NCBI GenBank assembly: GCA_037074765.1
Contig: JBAMDO010000107.1
Location: 124,001-188,000 of the forward strand
Source: Mansonella perstans
Lineage: Eukaryota > Nematoda > Chromadorea > Rhabditida > Onchocercidae
Direction: 5' to 3'
Length of the DNA: 64,000 nucleotides
Every line of letters begins with the position of its first letter. Position 1 is the first letter of the stretch. Below the pieces are notes generated by a model, which did no database searches, was not told where the DNA came from, and saw nothing but the letters and a program-made list of their open reading frames with translations. Of this stretch, positions 27,550-39,167 are shown piece by piece. Position numbers and translations under genes: made by a program.

Positions 27550-29899
27550 ATGTGTTTGCCACGCCTTGATGGTGTCATAAGACCATCAGTTCGACGACCA
27601 CTCTATTACTCTTCCTGTTTTTTGCTTTGCACGCATCAAAATATCTCGGGAAAAAATTATTATGATATTTTGGGAGTGAAACGAAATGCTTCAATTGCTG
27701 AAATTAAAAGCGCTTTTTATAAATTGTCAAAGGAGGTGGGATTAATTTCATTATAATTCAATTTCATCCATCAAATTTTTTTTCAAAATGGAAACTTTCA
27801 TATCTTTTCTGTTTTTTTTTTCCAAAATATGCTGCACATATTACGATTAAGATTATTCTTATTTAGTTTAATGATTATCAATCAATAAGTATTCAGTAAT
27901 ATACTTGAAAAAATTGATCAATTCATTATTTTTTTTTACTATTATTTACAGCAGCTTAATGATTAACAATTCCTTTGAATGGAACATTCATTCGGAAAAA
28001 ATAAACAAAAAAAAAAAAAATGAAAGTTCACTTCACAGATAAGATTTAAATTGGTAATCCACTGATATTTGCTTTTTTTTTGTTTTTGTTTATGAGAGAA
28101 CTATTGGAAGCAAGGCGGGGGATGCAATGTGGATAGAATCTGAACAAGTGTAACTGTCCTTAAATTAAGATTGATTGTTGTTTCGATTCTTAGAGGTTGG
28201 ATTTCGAATTCTAGTGATTGGGATCTTTTGATGGTAACAGAACAATATAATTGTTATCCGGGTATTCCGGATATTCCAGAAAGTTGTAGTTATTCTTCGT
28301 TCTTTTTTCGTTACAATAAGATATTTCGTATTAATGAAAAAAAGTAGCTTGATAAGTTAGATTGTTCAGATTCATTATTTACTAGCTTCTATCTTTTTAG
28401 TATCATCCGGATGCTCTGAGAAAATCAGGACGTACTGATATACAAGACAAGATTTATCTGGAAATTAAAGATGCATATGAAGTGTTGAAAAATAAAAAAA
28501 AACGACATGATTATGATGTAGGACTTGCCAATACATCCAATCTCCATCGAACAAACAGGAAATATAATAAAACCAGTGGTCAAAATTTCAAAAAGTACGA
28601 TTCATCAAATGTAAGCTTTTATCGTCTGTAATTTGCTTTTCTAATTTTCATATACCATTTATGAGAAATTAGGATCTAACGATGTGAGATTCTGAAATTC
28701 GTAACATCTTAATAGAAGATGTTAGTTTTGTAAAATTTTGTAAAAAAAGAAGTAAAATGGTACTATATTAAAGGAAAGAAAATTTCATGAAATTGAAATT
28801 CGTTATCGAATGCTTCTGAGGGCCAATGAAATATCATCAAATTTAAAAGCTGATAATCGCTTCCTCAAAACTTTTCCTGCTTATTGCATGAAAGCATTTT
28901 CGTTGTGAAAAAATTTGTTGCGAATATATTTGTACTGTAAATCCTGACTTATCATCTGTACTATAAATCTTGGCAACAGTCAGTCTTTATAAGGAATGAT
29001 GACGTTGGAATTAAATCAAAGTTTTCAGAGGTTGATGCAAGAGACCACAGATAGGTTCATGATTGTATTTTATTAATTTTTTCAGTTTTATGAAAGAACA
29101 GCGCAGTATGATAGTGATAAGTGGTACGAGTGGTATCGAAATCGATATAAGAATCGAATGGAAACATGTTCGATTCGGAAGTAATCAATTTTTATAGTTT
29201 AAACGTGGTTTCAGAATTTTTTCAAGTTTTAAAAGGTTTCCAAGAAAGTAGAATTCATTACTTTGGAGAGAAATACTATAAAGTTGGAATAAAGTCGTTT
29301 TCAGTGAGTAATTATTATTTATTATCATTACTGATATGTCCACATATTTAAACTATTATGAATTATTCCGATATTCGAGACAAATATTACTAGTAAATTT
29401 GAGAGTGATTTGGGAAATTTTTATTCTGTTATTATAAATATTGAAATGCCCATGAAGGAGTAACAGGCTGAGATTTTTACTAATTTGAAAACGATAGCAA
29501 AAAATTTTAGTGATACGGTAGACTACTGGACGACAATTATGCTAGCTTTTTTCGCGATATCTTTTGTATTTTCGATGATTATGCGCATTCAGACTGAGCG
29601 GTAAGTTGTTTCGGAATTTTCGAAGGGATGTTATTTCAGAGCATTGGAACAATACAATTGTTTTGCGTTCTTATAATAATAATTTTGATGCTTTTACGAA
29701 ATTTAAGATATCCATGAAAAAAACTTGTCTTTGCTTTGCAAACTTCCCACTTAGAATGCATTATTCTATTGAAATCCAGTTGGTACATCTCAAATTTTAC
29801 GGAAATTTCTAATTTTTCAGGCTTCGGCGAAGACAATGGATTGTTCATGTGAAGGAAAAAAATAAGGCGCAAGAAATAAGAATTGAAGATTTGAAGTGA
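27550..29899 (+). CDS. J-domain protein with C-terminal membrane helix (copy B)
   Basis: Six exons (27550-27735, 28401-28610, 29086-29180, 29252-29303, 29467-29600, 29821-29899) sum to 251 aa. An upstream ATG at 27439 would add 37 residues; I prefer 27550 because TTTCAG at 27479-27484 looks like a trans-splice acceptor and the resulting N-terminus (MCLPRLDGVIRPSVRRPLYY) is basic and hydroxylated with no acidic residue until Asp7, like a mitochondrial presequence. The J domain follows: NYYDILGVKRNASIAEIKSA, YHPDALRKSG with intact HPD, IKDAYEVLKNKKKRHDYD. A conserved FYERTAQYDSDKWYEWYRNRY segment resembles the post-J region of DNAJC30. A membrane helix (TIMLAFFAISFVFSMIM) precedes a basic tail. 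The exon 3-4 junction is the weakest: exon 3 would hit a stop at about 29183 if the GTAATC donor were not used. Confidence 0.82.
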
Positions 29900-31677
29900 T
29901 ATCCGGAAATAATACTGGAGGACAAAGAAAAGAGCGATATGCTGCAGTTAGCTTGAGAGATTATAGGAACGGAAATTAACAAAATGATTCAGTAGCCATT
30001 GTTTTTTGATTCTGATCATTTGTAGTGGTACAGAATATGCGCATATTTGCTTATATTTCCTACATTGTATCTGATCTGCCCAGAAGTGATCAGATCAGTT
30101 TCGAAAATGAATATAACACTTTCAGTTCCATTATGCTGAATCTGTGCGTCTTATTCTTTATAAAGGCTCTTCTTCTGGTTCCTGAATATTCGTGTATTTT
30201 TGAAGTAAGGGCACTAAAAAATCATGAACATTGCGATAAGCTGCTTAAAATTATTAAGCTATTTGCCACTATGCGTTTTCTGATATTTCTTTGATCAAAT
30301 TAATGTAGAATATTCTGATTTTACCAATAATTAGCCAAGTTTGAATTTGAATTATCACTTTTATTTAAATACGAGATGAAATGTTTCGATTTAGCAATTG
30401 AATTAAGTTTGCATTTAGCTGATAATAAGTTCGATGAAATTAGTGAAAGTTTCACTCTTTTGATATTGGATAATGTTGAATCTTGGAATTTTTAGTTCGA
30501 TTTTATGGCCTTAGTTTATAATTTCAACATTATTTTAGCTGAGAGATTCCAACAGTCTGTATATAAAGTAGTTTCGAATAATAAGTTTCTTTTTTTGCAT
30601 GAGTAAGAACATTTTCATGATAAATGCAGTTGGTTCATGATGAAGTAGTCAAAAATCAAATGGCAGTCAAAAAAAATATCAGACCGAATAAGGATAAATG
30701 TTCAGCAATTATAGTATTTTATCTGCTATTTTCTTTTTTCTTCACTATCGAGCAATTCTATCACTTTTTAAATTTATTGCTCCTTTATTGTTAAGGAATT
30801 TTGTCGTACTTGTGATCAATTTTAAAATTTTTTTAGCTGCTTTAAGATATTTATCATTTTATTCAACAGTATTTGATATTTTTATTCGACAGTATTTTGA
30901 TATTTTATTATCTTTTAACACTAAATTGGTAGCTGAAATACTTCCGGGTTAATTTGTATATTTACCTTTTGAATAGAATTAATCTTGTGCATCTGATCTT
31001 GCTCATTGATTTTCGTTCAATTACAAATTGTATTTATGTTATCAAATTATAACAAACATATATTTTTGTCCTTTTTTTACCATAATTTATAACAAATTCA
31101 ACTTTACGATGATAAAATTTTGAAAACGTTTCATTTATTAATTATTCAATGTTTGAAAAATATACTCATATGGTCTCTCTACAGTTCCTTTTAATTTCAT
31201 TTGTACTGAAAGATAATTAAATATTCTATATAGATTTTAATTTAACTTTTCAAATTCGTTTTTTAATTCGAATTAGTAAATTCCTAGTTTTGATTTCAGA
31301 CTTGATTCTTCCTCGAGTTTTTTGCTTTTATTTTTCACGAAACAGTGCCTTCAAAATGGTTTGTTTTCGAAGTGTGAAAAAACTCCATTGATAACGAACA
31401 ATCAAAACTTCATATTTTATTATTTCACCGTGATTGTTGTGCTGAAAGAAACTAATTAACTTATGAGTAATTATGAAGTAAATCTGGGAAGGAAACTGCG
31501 ATCATTCGAGAGATTCATTATTATGATTTTTATGTGTTTCAGCATTTTGATACAATTGATATTCCATTCTTGTCCTTCTAGATTCTGTCTCACATATACC
31601 GCAAACAAATGGATTAATGAGTGGCAGATTGATGGAATGGATTGTTGAAAAATGAAATAATTTAAATTATTTTTACA
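29900..31677. other. intergenic between J-protein copies B and C
   Basis: AT-rich spacer. Frames at 30025-30294, 30698-30952 and 31463-31648 are rich in Phe, Leu and Ile as expected from base composition and show no recognisable domain. Confidence 0.6.
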
Positions 31678-33432
31678 ATGTTTGGTGGGTATCGCTTGAT
31701 CCTTGTGAAACGAGTCTTTTATTCATTCCAACGATCCATACGACAAGCAATTGATTATCAGAAAAATTACTACGATATTTTGGGAGTTAGCCGTGATGCG
31801 ACACAACAGGAGATCAAGAATGCTTTCTATATGTTGTCCAAGAAAGTTAGAAATGAACTGATAATTTGAAGAAATAGTCTATATCTTTAAGTAAACTAGG
31901 ATAATTTTCATAATAATGGAATTATTGATGATTGAATTAATAATTTTACATGATTCAGATGTAGTCCTTCAAATCAATATATAAATAATATTAATTCATT
32001 ATTTCCGGAATATTAAAGTTTTAAATATTGGCATGACCTTCTCTATACTATCTATACAATATCTTTTGTTTGTTATGAAGCTAGAAGTTTTGACACGTTA
32101 CTTTCCTTATATTCGGTAATTTTATTACCATAGCAATAACGAGCTCTATAGGATTTTGGAGATTTAACTTTCCTGTATTTTTAGTATCATCCAGATGTCA
32201 CTGGAAGTGCTGCTGAGAGCATTCTTACGAAGCGATTTATCGCGATTAAAGAGGCATATGATGTGCTGAAAGATGTGTCTAGTCGCAATGAATATGATGC
32301 ATATCAAGCACAGACAAGTTCTGATTACGATCGGCAAGCTTATAGTAAGCAAAATGGATACGGTACCTGGAAAAGTAATCGTTATACTGGTAGCTACCAA
32401 TACCCTAGTAGCTGGAAATATGATGACGCGCATTTGAAGAAGGTTGAAATTTCTTAACAATTTAACATAAACATACTATTGTTATGACTCATGACAACGC
32501 CGTTGCTGTGTCAAAAAGTCTGCTGAATATTAGCAGCGGCACCATCTTTTCCTCAGAAAGTTTTTATGGAAATTTTGAAAGAAAGAAAGAGAAAAACAAA
32601 AAATGATTAAGAAGTTTTTTGGAGGGTTAAAAGAAAATTTTTAAGAACTAGAAACTGGACAGTTATTTTCCTTCTTTATTCTCCAAGCGGAAATTTTCGT
32701 TTCATTTATTTGGACTTTTAATTCAATTTTCTTCGACATTTTTTTTTTTCAGGTTTTCGAAGTGTTGCAACGTCGCGCGGAAGAATACGAAAAAGCCCGA
32801 AAAGAACGAGACGATCGGTTCTGGGAAAAATTTTATCAGGCTGAACAAAAGCGGTATGAACGACGTAAAGAAATGCCGCCGAGGCCTAGTATTAAACTTA
32901 TAATAGATAGGTATTGTAATTTGTCGAACTTTACCTATAAAATACAGGTGATGTTGGACTACAAAGAAATCTGTCCGACAGATGAATGTACGAAAATAGC
33001 TTTGGATTCGACTTCCTGAACCTTTTTCAGGATTTCCTTGTAAAGCTTACTATCACAGTAGTAACTAAACCGGTAATCATGGCAATTTTGTTGCTGCCTT
33101 AAAGAATTTCTAAAGATAAATAAGCGTTTCCTTCATCTTATATTTTAAAGTTCTTTTAGTTGGCTCAATGGACCATTACTTCCATATTTACCTTATTTAA
33201 GTGCTGTTCTGATTGTTTATATGATTGGATTCTTTATTTACTCACTACACAGCATTGTCGTCGATAGGTAAGCCATTTTTTTCTCTAATTTTGAATACTT
33301 GAAATTATTGCCAAGAATTTCAGATTTCGTCATTGCACTAAGATGAGACTTCGAGACTTATATTCATTACTTTTAAGGGAAGCATTCGATGTTATAAATA
33401 AGGACGATCGTCCACAAATAAAACTTAATTGA
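31678..33432 (+). CDS. J-domain protein with C-terminal membrane helix (copy C)
   Basis: Five exons (31678-31845, 32185-32442, 32753-32910, 33160-33267, 33324-33432) sum to 266 aa. The N-terminus (FGGYRLILVKRVFYSFQRSI) is amphipathic and basic, a good mitochondrial presequence. The J domain follows: KNYYDILGVSRDATQQEIKN, YHPDVTGSAAES with intact HPD, IKEAYDVLKDVSSRNEYD. A charged, probably helical segment in exon 3 (RAEEYEKARKERDDRFWEKF) leads to one membrane helix (PYLSAVLIVYMIGFFIYSLH) and a basic cytosol- or matrix-facing tail. Copies B and C share the NYYDILGV start, a YHPD junction placed exactly at an exon boundary, and a helix near the end, so they are paralogues; copy A also has HPD just after its first intron. 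Confidence 0.88.
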
Positions 33433-34388
33433 AACGAGAATTGAAGGAAATGAACTGCATACGAAGAATTTCAAATATGATCAATCGTACTAATGTTATG
33501 AATAGAAATGTTTCATTTTTCAAAGGTTTTCGTTTCAATTTGAAAGCAGGCGATATTTTCGTGTAAAATTTGAATTTATTTTTAATATGGTGAGGCATGC
33601 AGCTTTGCCTTTATAAACATCATATCAGATGCAATTATTGACTCTGTTCAAAGCTTTTATTTTTCTTCTTTTCCCGTGAATTCTTTCAGATTAACTTTTT
33701 TGACCAATCATTTTATCATAATATTTCAATATTTTGATGATTTTCTACTACTTCAGATATTTGGTAGCGATATATTACTTCAGATGTCCGGTGATACTTT
33801 GGCATATTGGGTCGGAAAAAAAGAATATATTTTTTATTGAACTTGTATAGAAAGAAAATTAATTTGTGTTCTTTCAAATGTAACAATCTGTGTTCTCATA
33901 GCTATGTATCGCATTTTTGTTTCCATTAACAAATTGTTGCAAATCCATAAACTGTGCTTCTAAAAGTTTCAAATTGAGCACTTAGATATGGTATCATTCA
34001 TTATTTCTTCTATAAGTTGTTGCTACATAACTAGCGGATAGACTCGAAACTTTTTTCAATTTTAAATTTAACTTTAAACTTTAAACTTTATACCTTAATT
34101 ATTGGGGAAGTAAAAAAAATTCTTGGAAGTATACAAGGGATCGTTACAGCCATGAACTCATTGCTTGTTTTAGCATTTGTTTGGATGAATCCATAACTAT
34201 CTTATTTTTCAGCGATAATTAGCTATACTTATACTATTTGACGTGTTTAATTAGCAAAAATAAAATGAATCATCTGAATACTATTGAATCATTTCTATAA
34301 ATGAATTCAATTTCTTACAATTAAATTTATTCAAAGAAAATAAAATCGCTGTAGATAATTTTTGAGGACAAATACTTTAATAATTTGA

Positions 34389-34460
34389 GTCGCACGTATC
34401 ACGTACGAATTGTTAAATGCTTGGGTCGCATGTATCACGTACGAATTGTTAAATGCTTGG
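34389..34460 (+). repeat. 36-bp direct tandem duplication
   Basis: Units 34389-34424 and 34425-34460 differ at one base. Each contains ACGTATCACGTACG, itself a partial palindrome. Confidence 0.92.
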
Positions 34461-34954
34461 TATTACGCTACTTCAGATTTGCTTCATCTTGAATCTCGTA
34501 GACGTGACAGTGTACTTGTTCATTTCATCAAGGATAGATTTTTGCGCTAAGACTGAATCTCATAACGTTTTCAAGTTATGGTTGGTTAATTGCGTACGTC
34601 GAAAATTAAGCTGGTGTAGGAGGAGGAGGAGATTGAGAAGCAGGATGTCTCGGTGGGGCAAATAGCTAAAGAAACCAATACTCAGGGTGGCAAAAGTGTA
34701 TATGGAGTTAAGCTAGATGTTGTAAAGAGTGGGGATAATTAATGGGGAAATAGCGGGGAAGAATAATATTATTAGGATTCTCGATATTTGCCACAAAAAG
34801 CGCATGAAAATAGATTTGATGCAAACTGACAGTTAATGTCAGTTAATTTAGTAGTTAGTAAGGTATGGACTGATTAAAATTTTTTAATTCTTATTTTACA
34901 TTAATTCGCGTGGGTTGAAAGCGTTGCTAATTAATTAATTAATGTTAACAACAT

Positions 34955-34962
34955 TTTTTTAG
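34955..34962 (+). promoter_or_regulatory. putative trans-splice acceptor before UBA2
   Basis: A pyrimidine run ending TTTTTTAG lies five bases before the UBA2 start codon. Confidence 0.45.
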
Positions 34963-34967
34963 GAATA

Positions 34968-37900
34968 ATGACTTGGAGAAGTGAGCAATTCTTGGAAGTT
35001 TTGCGATGCCCTGTATTGGTTGTTGGAGTTGGTGGTATTGGTTGTGAATTGCTAAAAAATTTAGCTTTAACCGGATTTTCTAATATCGAAATTGTAAACT
35101 TTTCATTTCTCTTACTTTAACTGATAACTCAAACTTTTTAGATGTGATTGTTGCATTTTTCATTTAATTTTCATAAATAGTTTTTTGTACAGTTATCATT
35201 GTTTGTTTTAGATTGATTTGGATACAGTTGATGTAAGTAATCTGAATCGTCAATTCTTATTTCGTCGTAAACACGTTGGTAAATCAAAAGCAATCATTGC
35301 TGCAGAAGCAATTCGATCAATTGCTCCTCATGTAAAAATTGTGTGCTATCATGATTCAATACTAAAGTATGTTACTCATTTCACAAATATAAATGAGTGT
35401 AATTTAGATAGTATAGCATAATTCGAGAAGATTTATACTATTTATGAAATGTCCGATTTTCTTGGTTCCAGAAACCCATATAATAAATATAAACTACTCC
35501 ATTATTTCAGGGAACAATATGGTGTCGACTTTTTCCAGAAATTTGCAGTGGTTCTTAGTGCATTAGATAATATAGGTAGGTCTTAAAAGTTAAAAGTTCA
35601 CAAAACTTCTAGAGTTTCTCCTTCAAAAATGAGAAAATGCACTCGATTTTCTTGCTACCAGAAATGTTAAATAAAAATAGTTCCCATTTTGATGAATATG
35701 GCAAAATTCGGACATTTTAACTCAAAAATTTTTTCTTTTCCAGCTGCACGAAATCATATCAATCGGCTTTGCTTAGCAGCTCGAGTACCCTTAATTGAAA
35801 GCGGTTCTTCTGGTTATTTGGGACATGTAAGTTTATCATTCTTATTTGATATGTTCGATAGCACAATAGTTAGATTTTTCTCCTAAAGTGTTGTAATATG
35901 TAAAGTTACTAAAATTAGCCTTGAATTCAGGTACGTCCAATAATTCGTGATTACACCGAATGTTATGAATGTATTCCAAAACCAGTGCAAAAAACGTATC
36001 CAGGATGTACGATCCGTAATACACCATCGGAGCATATTCACTGCATTGTTTGGGCGAAACATCTTTTCAAGTGCGTACTTTTTTACTTTTTGACAGTTCC
36101 TATGTTAATTATGTGAGAGTCATATGGAATAATTTTGGATTCTGTATTTGAATTATTGCATCATTATACATTAATTTGACTACTATTTGCTCTTGCGATT
36201 TGTAAAAATGTATTAAAATAAACGGTAATCAAAATAACATAGTTCACCAACTTCGTTTTCAGTCAACTTTTTGGTGAACCGGATGACGAAGATGAAGTGT
36301 CTCCGGATTTAACAGATGATGAGAATCGCGATGCTTCAAATATAAAGAATAATGAAGACGATGATTCGGCTCTCAGTACGGAACAGAACGCTGATGGCAG
36401 TCCATCTATGCATGGCGATAATAGTGGGCTTTTGAATAGAATCAGTACGCGAAAATGGGCTGCCAAAAACAATTACGACCCAAAAATTCTTTTCAGAAAA
36501 GTTTGCTTTCCGATAAATTCTCTTAAGGGTTTTGTGCTTTGTGTCAGTGCGACAAATTTTGTGTGGAACAGGATTTGTTTGCTGACCGGACAAGAAATAA
36601 GTCAGATATTGTTTCCATGTTTTGATTATAATAACCGTAGGATTTTTAAAGATTAAAAAGTTTCCATTCCTTATATGCTTTTACAAGTTATATTTTAGTT
36701 TTTTCACAGTGACATCAACTGTCTTTTGAGTATGACGAATTTGTGGAAGCAAAGAAGGAAGCCGTTTCCGTTGGATTGGGATAATCTTCCGAATGAAAGT
36801 AGGTTTTGTTAGTGATATAAACACCTTACGCAACTTTAGGACAATTTATCATTGGAATAGAAATATCATCAGTTGTTTGAAATCCTTAATCGCAGAACTT
36901 ATTATCAGGAATTAATTTCGTGAAGGAATAATTCAAAAATTTGAATATAATTGGAGGGAAAACTAAGACAAGAATACTAGAAATGCTTCACCTTCGAAAA
37001 TTGTTATATGTTATATTTAATGATGTGAAAACGTCATACTGCAAGTGTATTTAGATGCAGGATCAAGTAGCAACGAATCAAATGCGGAACTTTGGACAGT
37101 TCTGCAATGTAAAGAGGAATTTAAAAAGGCCGTACTTACACTAAGCAAACGTGTTGAAGATGGATCAGTGTTGTCATGGGATAAGGTTTCTTTCAATTTT
37201 TTAAAAACATATTGCAGGAGTAAGCAATTCTCGCCTTATTGTTTGTCAAATCTATTTTATTCCAAATTGCTTTTAATTTGTTTAAAAAACGGCAGATTAG
37301 AATCAAATTTCGAGTTATAAATATCCCTCCTTCAGGATGATGAACCGGCAATGCATTTTGTTACAGCATCTGCTAATCTTCGTGCTCATATTTTTGGCAT
37401 TCCTCTTAAAACTCTTTTCGATATAAAGTGTAAGTCTTTAAAAAGAAGTTTAGCAGCGTTTCGATTTTAACATGCCAGCAGAACCTTCTGTAATTTTTTT
37501 GCTGGTAAATCATGTTGGTGAAGCAGGCTAACTTTTACAGTTTGGCCGTTTCGAGAAAACGGTAATGCTAATTCAAAGAAATGACTGAGTGGGATAAAAA
37601 AGAAATGTAGTACGAAGCACTTGTTTGAAATTCCTTGAATTTATTTTGCAGCGATGGCGGGCAATATTATACCGGCTATTGCTACTACGAATGCAGTAGT
37701 AGCGGGAATGATTGTTACTGAAGCACTAAAAGTTGTTTTTGGTGCCAAGGACAAATTACGAAATGCAAGTTTTTTATTATGAAAATTTGACGTTTTTTTG
37801 ACGATGCTAATGTGTTTTGTCATGTTATTTTATCAGTCTATGTCTACATATTATGAGGATTGTCTAATATTTTTTCTGTCCATTGAAAATATATTCTAAC

Positions 37901-39167
37901 AAACAAAAGACTGGGATTTGTAGAAATGGAAAAGTCCAGTGTTAATAGTTCACCAACGTTATATTTGTGAAATTTAGGATTTTCCCTTCCGCAGACTTAT
38001 TGAAATAAATGAAAAATTTTCAGGTTTTCATAAAACCGAAGCCAAATCCGCGTGGCAAAGTTTTAGTTGATGCAATTCCCAACAAGCCTAATGAACAGTG
38101 TTACGTTTGTTCGGAACGACGAGAAATAACGCTAAAATTAAATGTTAAATCAGTTACAGTTCATTCGTTGGAAAACAAGTTTTTAAAGGGAATTTTGCAT
38201 ATGGTCGCACCTGACGTTATGATTTCTCTAAGTGGCAATATCGTTATTTCGAGTGAAGCGGGTGAAACGGAAGGTGACAATTCATTTTGCGTTTTTATTA
38301 TGTTATTAAAAATAGTCGAATTATGTTAATAGTCGTAACGATTTTCTTGAAAGCTTAGATGTTTTAACGAAAGTAACAGCTTCTTCACTTTCTTTTTAAT
38401 TAGTAAGCAAGACTGATCTGGAACAATTCTTCAGCAGCAATAGGGAGAATTATATATGCGAAAATTAATTTTTTACGAAAATAGTAAAGTTTCCATAGGA
38501 TATTCCTTATGAATCAGTCGTTTCAAAACTATCTGTGTTTGTAGGCTATTCAGTCTTCGTGAAATTTTCATCTAGTCAGCTCCATCGAGTTCTGTCAATA
38601 GTCGCAACGATTTTCTTAAAAGCTCAGATGTTTTAACAGAAGAAATGTTTCCTTTTCGAACTGATTTTTTTAGCCATTAGCGAACGGACTCTGGAACAAG
38701 TGGGTGTCATTCATGGTTGTATCTTAGAATGCGATGATTTCTTGCAAAGATTGGAACTTCGGTTACGTATTGAACACGCTAGTGAACTGAAAGCTGATGA
38801 ATTTGTGATAACAATGGATACTGGTGCCACTATAGCAAATGGTTAGTTTAATTTGCATTTTGTTTGAAATTTGATAAATTCTTTAACTTCAGAGCATTCC
38901 AGTATATTTGTTGAAATGCTGCTAAATTTTATAAATCTATTGTTGGTTTGCTTTTCAGTGTTTGTTACAGTGGTGAAAAGAGTTTTCTATTCTTAAATGA
39001 TCATTTCAACGGATGATTCTTTTTTCGGTTACAAACTAATTCTCTTTGCAGGACAGAAAGTTGGGGATCAGGGAGATAGGATAAAACGCTCGATTAGCGA
39101 GACAACTGATGAGTGTTCACCGACTAAAATTCCGAAGGTTGATGCTGAAATTAATTCATTGCATTGA
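34968..39167 (+). CDS. uba-2: SUMO-activating enzyme subunit UBA2 (SAE2)
   Basis: UBA2 pairs with AOS1/SAE1 to adenylate SUMO and carry it as a thioester before transfer to UBC9, mainly in the nucleus. Thirteen exons: 34968-35093, 35212-35366, 35511-35575, 35744-35826, 35931-36070, 36263-36500, 36699-36798, 37061-37185, 37336-37429, 37652-37764, 38024-38273, 38674-38841, 39052-39167; total 590 aa. The nucleotide-binding GVGGIG is at residues 20-25, followed by [16 protein letters not shown]. The catalytic Cys is residue 169 in [12 protein letters not shown]. Zinc-binding pairs are CYEC (154-157) and CYVC in exon 11. [15 protein letters not shown] and the ubiquitin-like-domain segment [10 protein letters not shown] follow. 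The C-terminal tail is short and basic (KRSI, TKIPKVD) compared with mammals. Intron 10 begins GC, not GT. AATAAA lies at about 39424. Confidence 0.96.
38326..38440 (+). pseudogene. decayed duplicate of UBA2 exon 12 and its 5' intron flank
   Basis: Inside intron 11, the stretch from AATAGTCGTAACGATTTTCTT through TTTAATTAG to a coding-like SKTDLEQ parallels 38596-38700, where AATAGTCGCAACGATTTTCTT leads through TTTTTTTAG to the real exon 12 start (SERTLEQ). The upstream copy keeps an AG acceptor in the same phase but its frame ends in a stop about 21 codons later, and no donor follows in frame. It therefore looks like a degenerate copy rather than a used alternative exon. Confidence 0.7.

Larger units (their letters stand above)
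33433..34967. other. intergenic, with a 36-bp perfect-phase duplication and a purine-rich block
   Basis: No supported gene. A two-copy tandem repeat is at 34389-34460. From about 34615 to 34770 the plus strand becomes G/A-rich and one frame is open for about 40 codons (34630-34741) with coding-like content (VSVGQIAKETNTQGGKSVYG) but no start codon or clear acceptor. Confidence 0.5.

Noticed and set aside
29159..29183. In-frame stop that would truncate J-protein copy B before its membrane helix
   Set aside because: A GTAATC donor immediately before the stop and an acceptor at 29251 restore phase into the later exons, which encode a credible membrane helix and tail.
23371..33432. Operon of the three J-protein genes
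   Set aside because: Gaps of about 1.7-2.4 kb between the genes are far larger than usual nematode operon spacing, and no clear SL2-type signals are seen.
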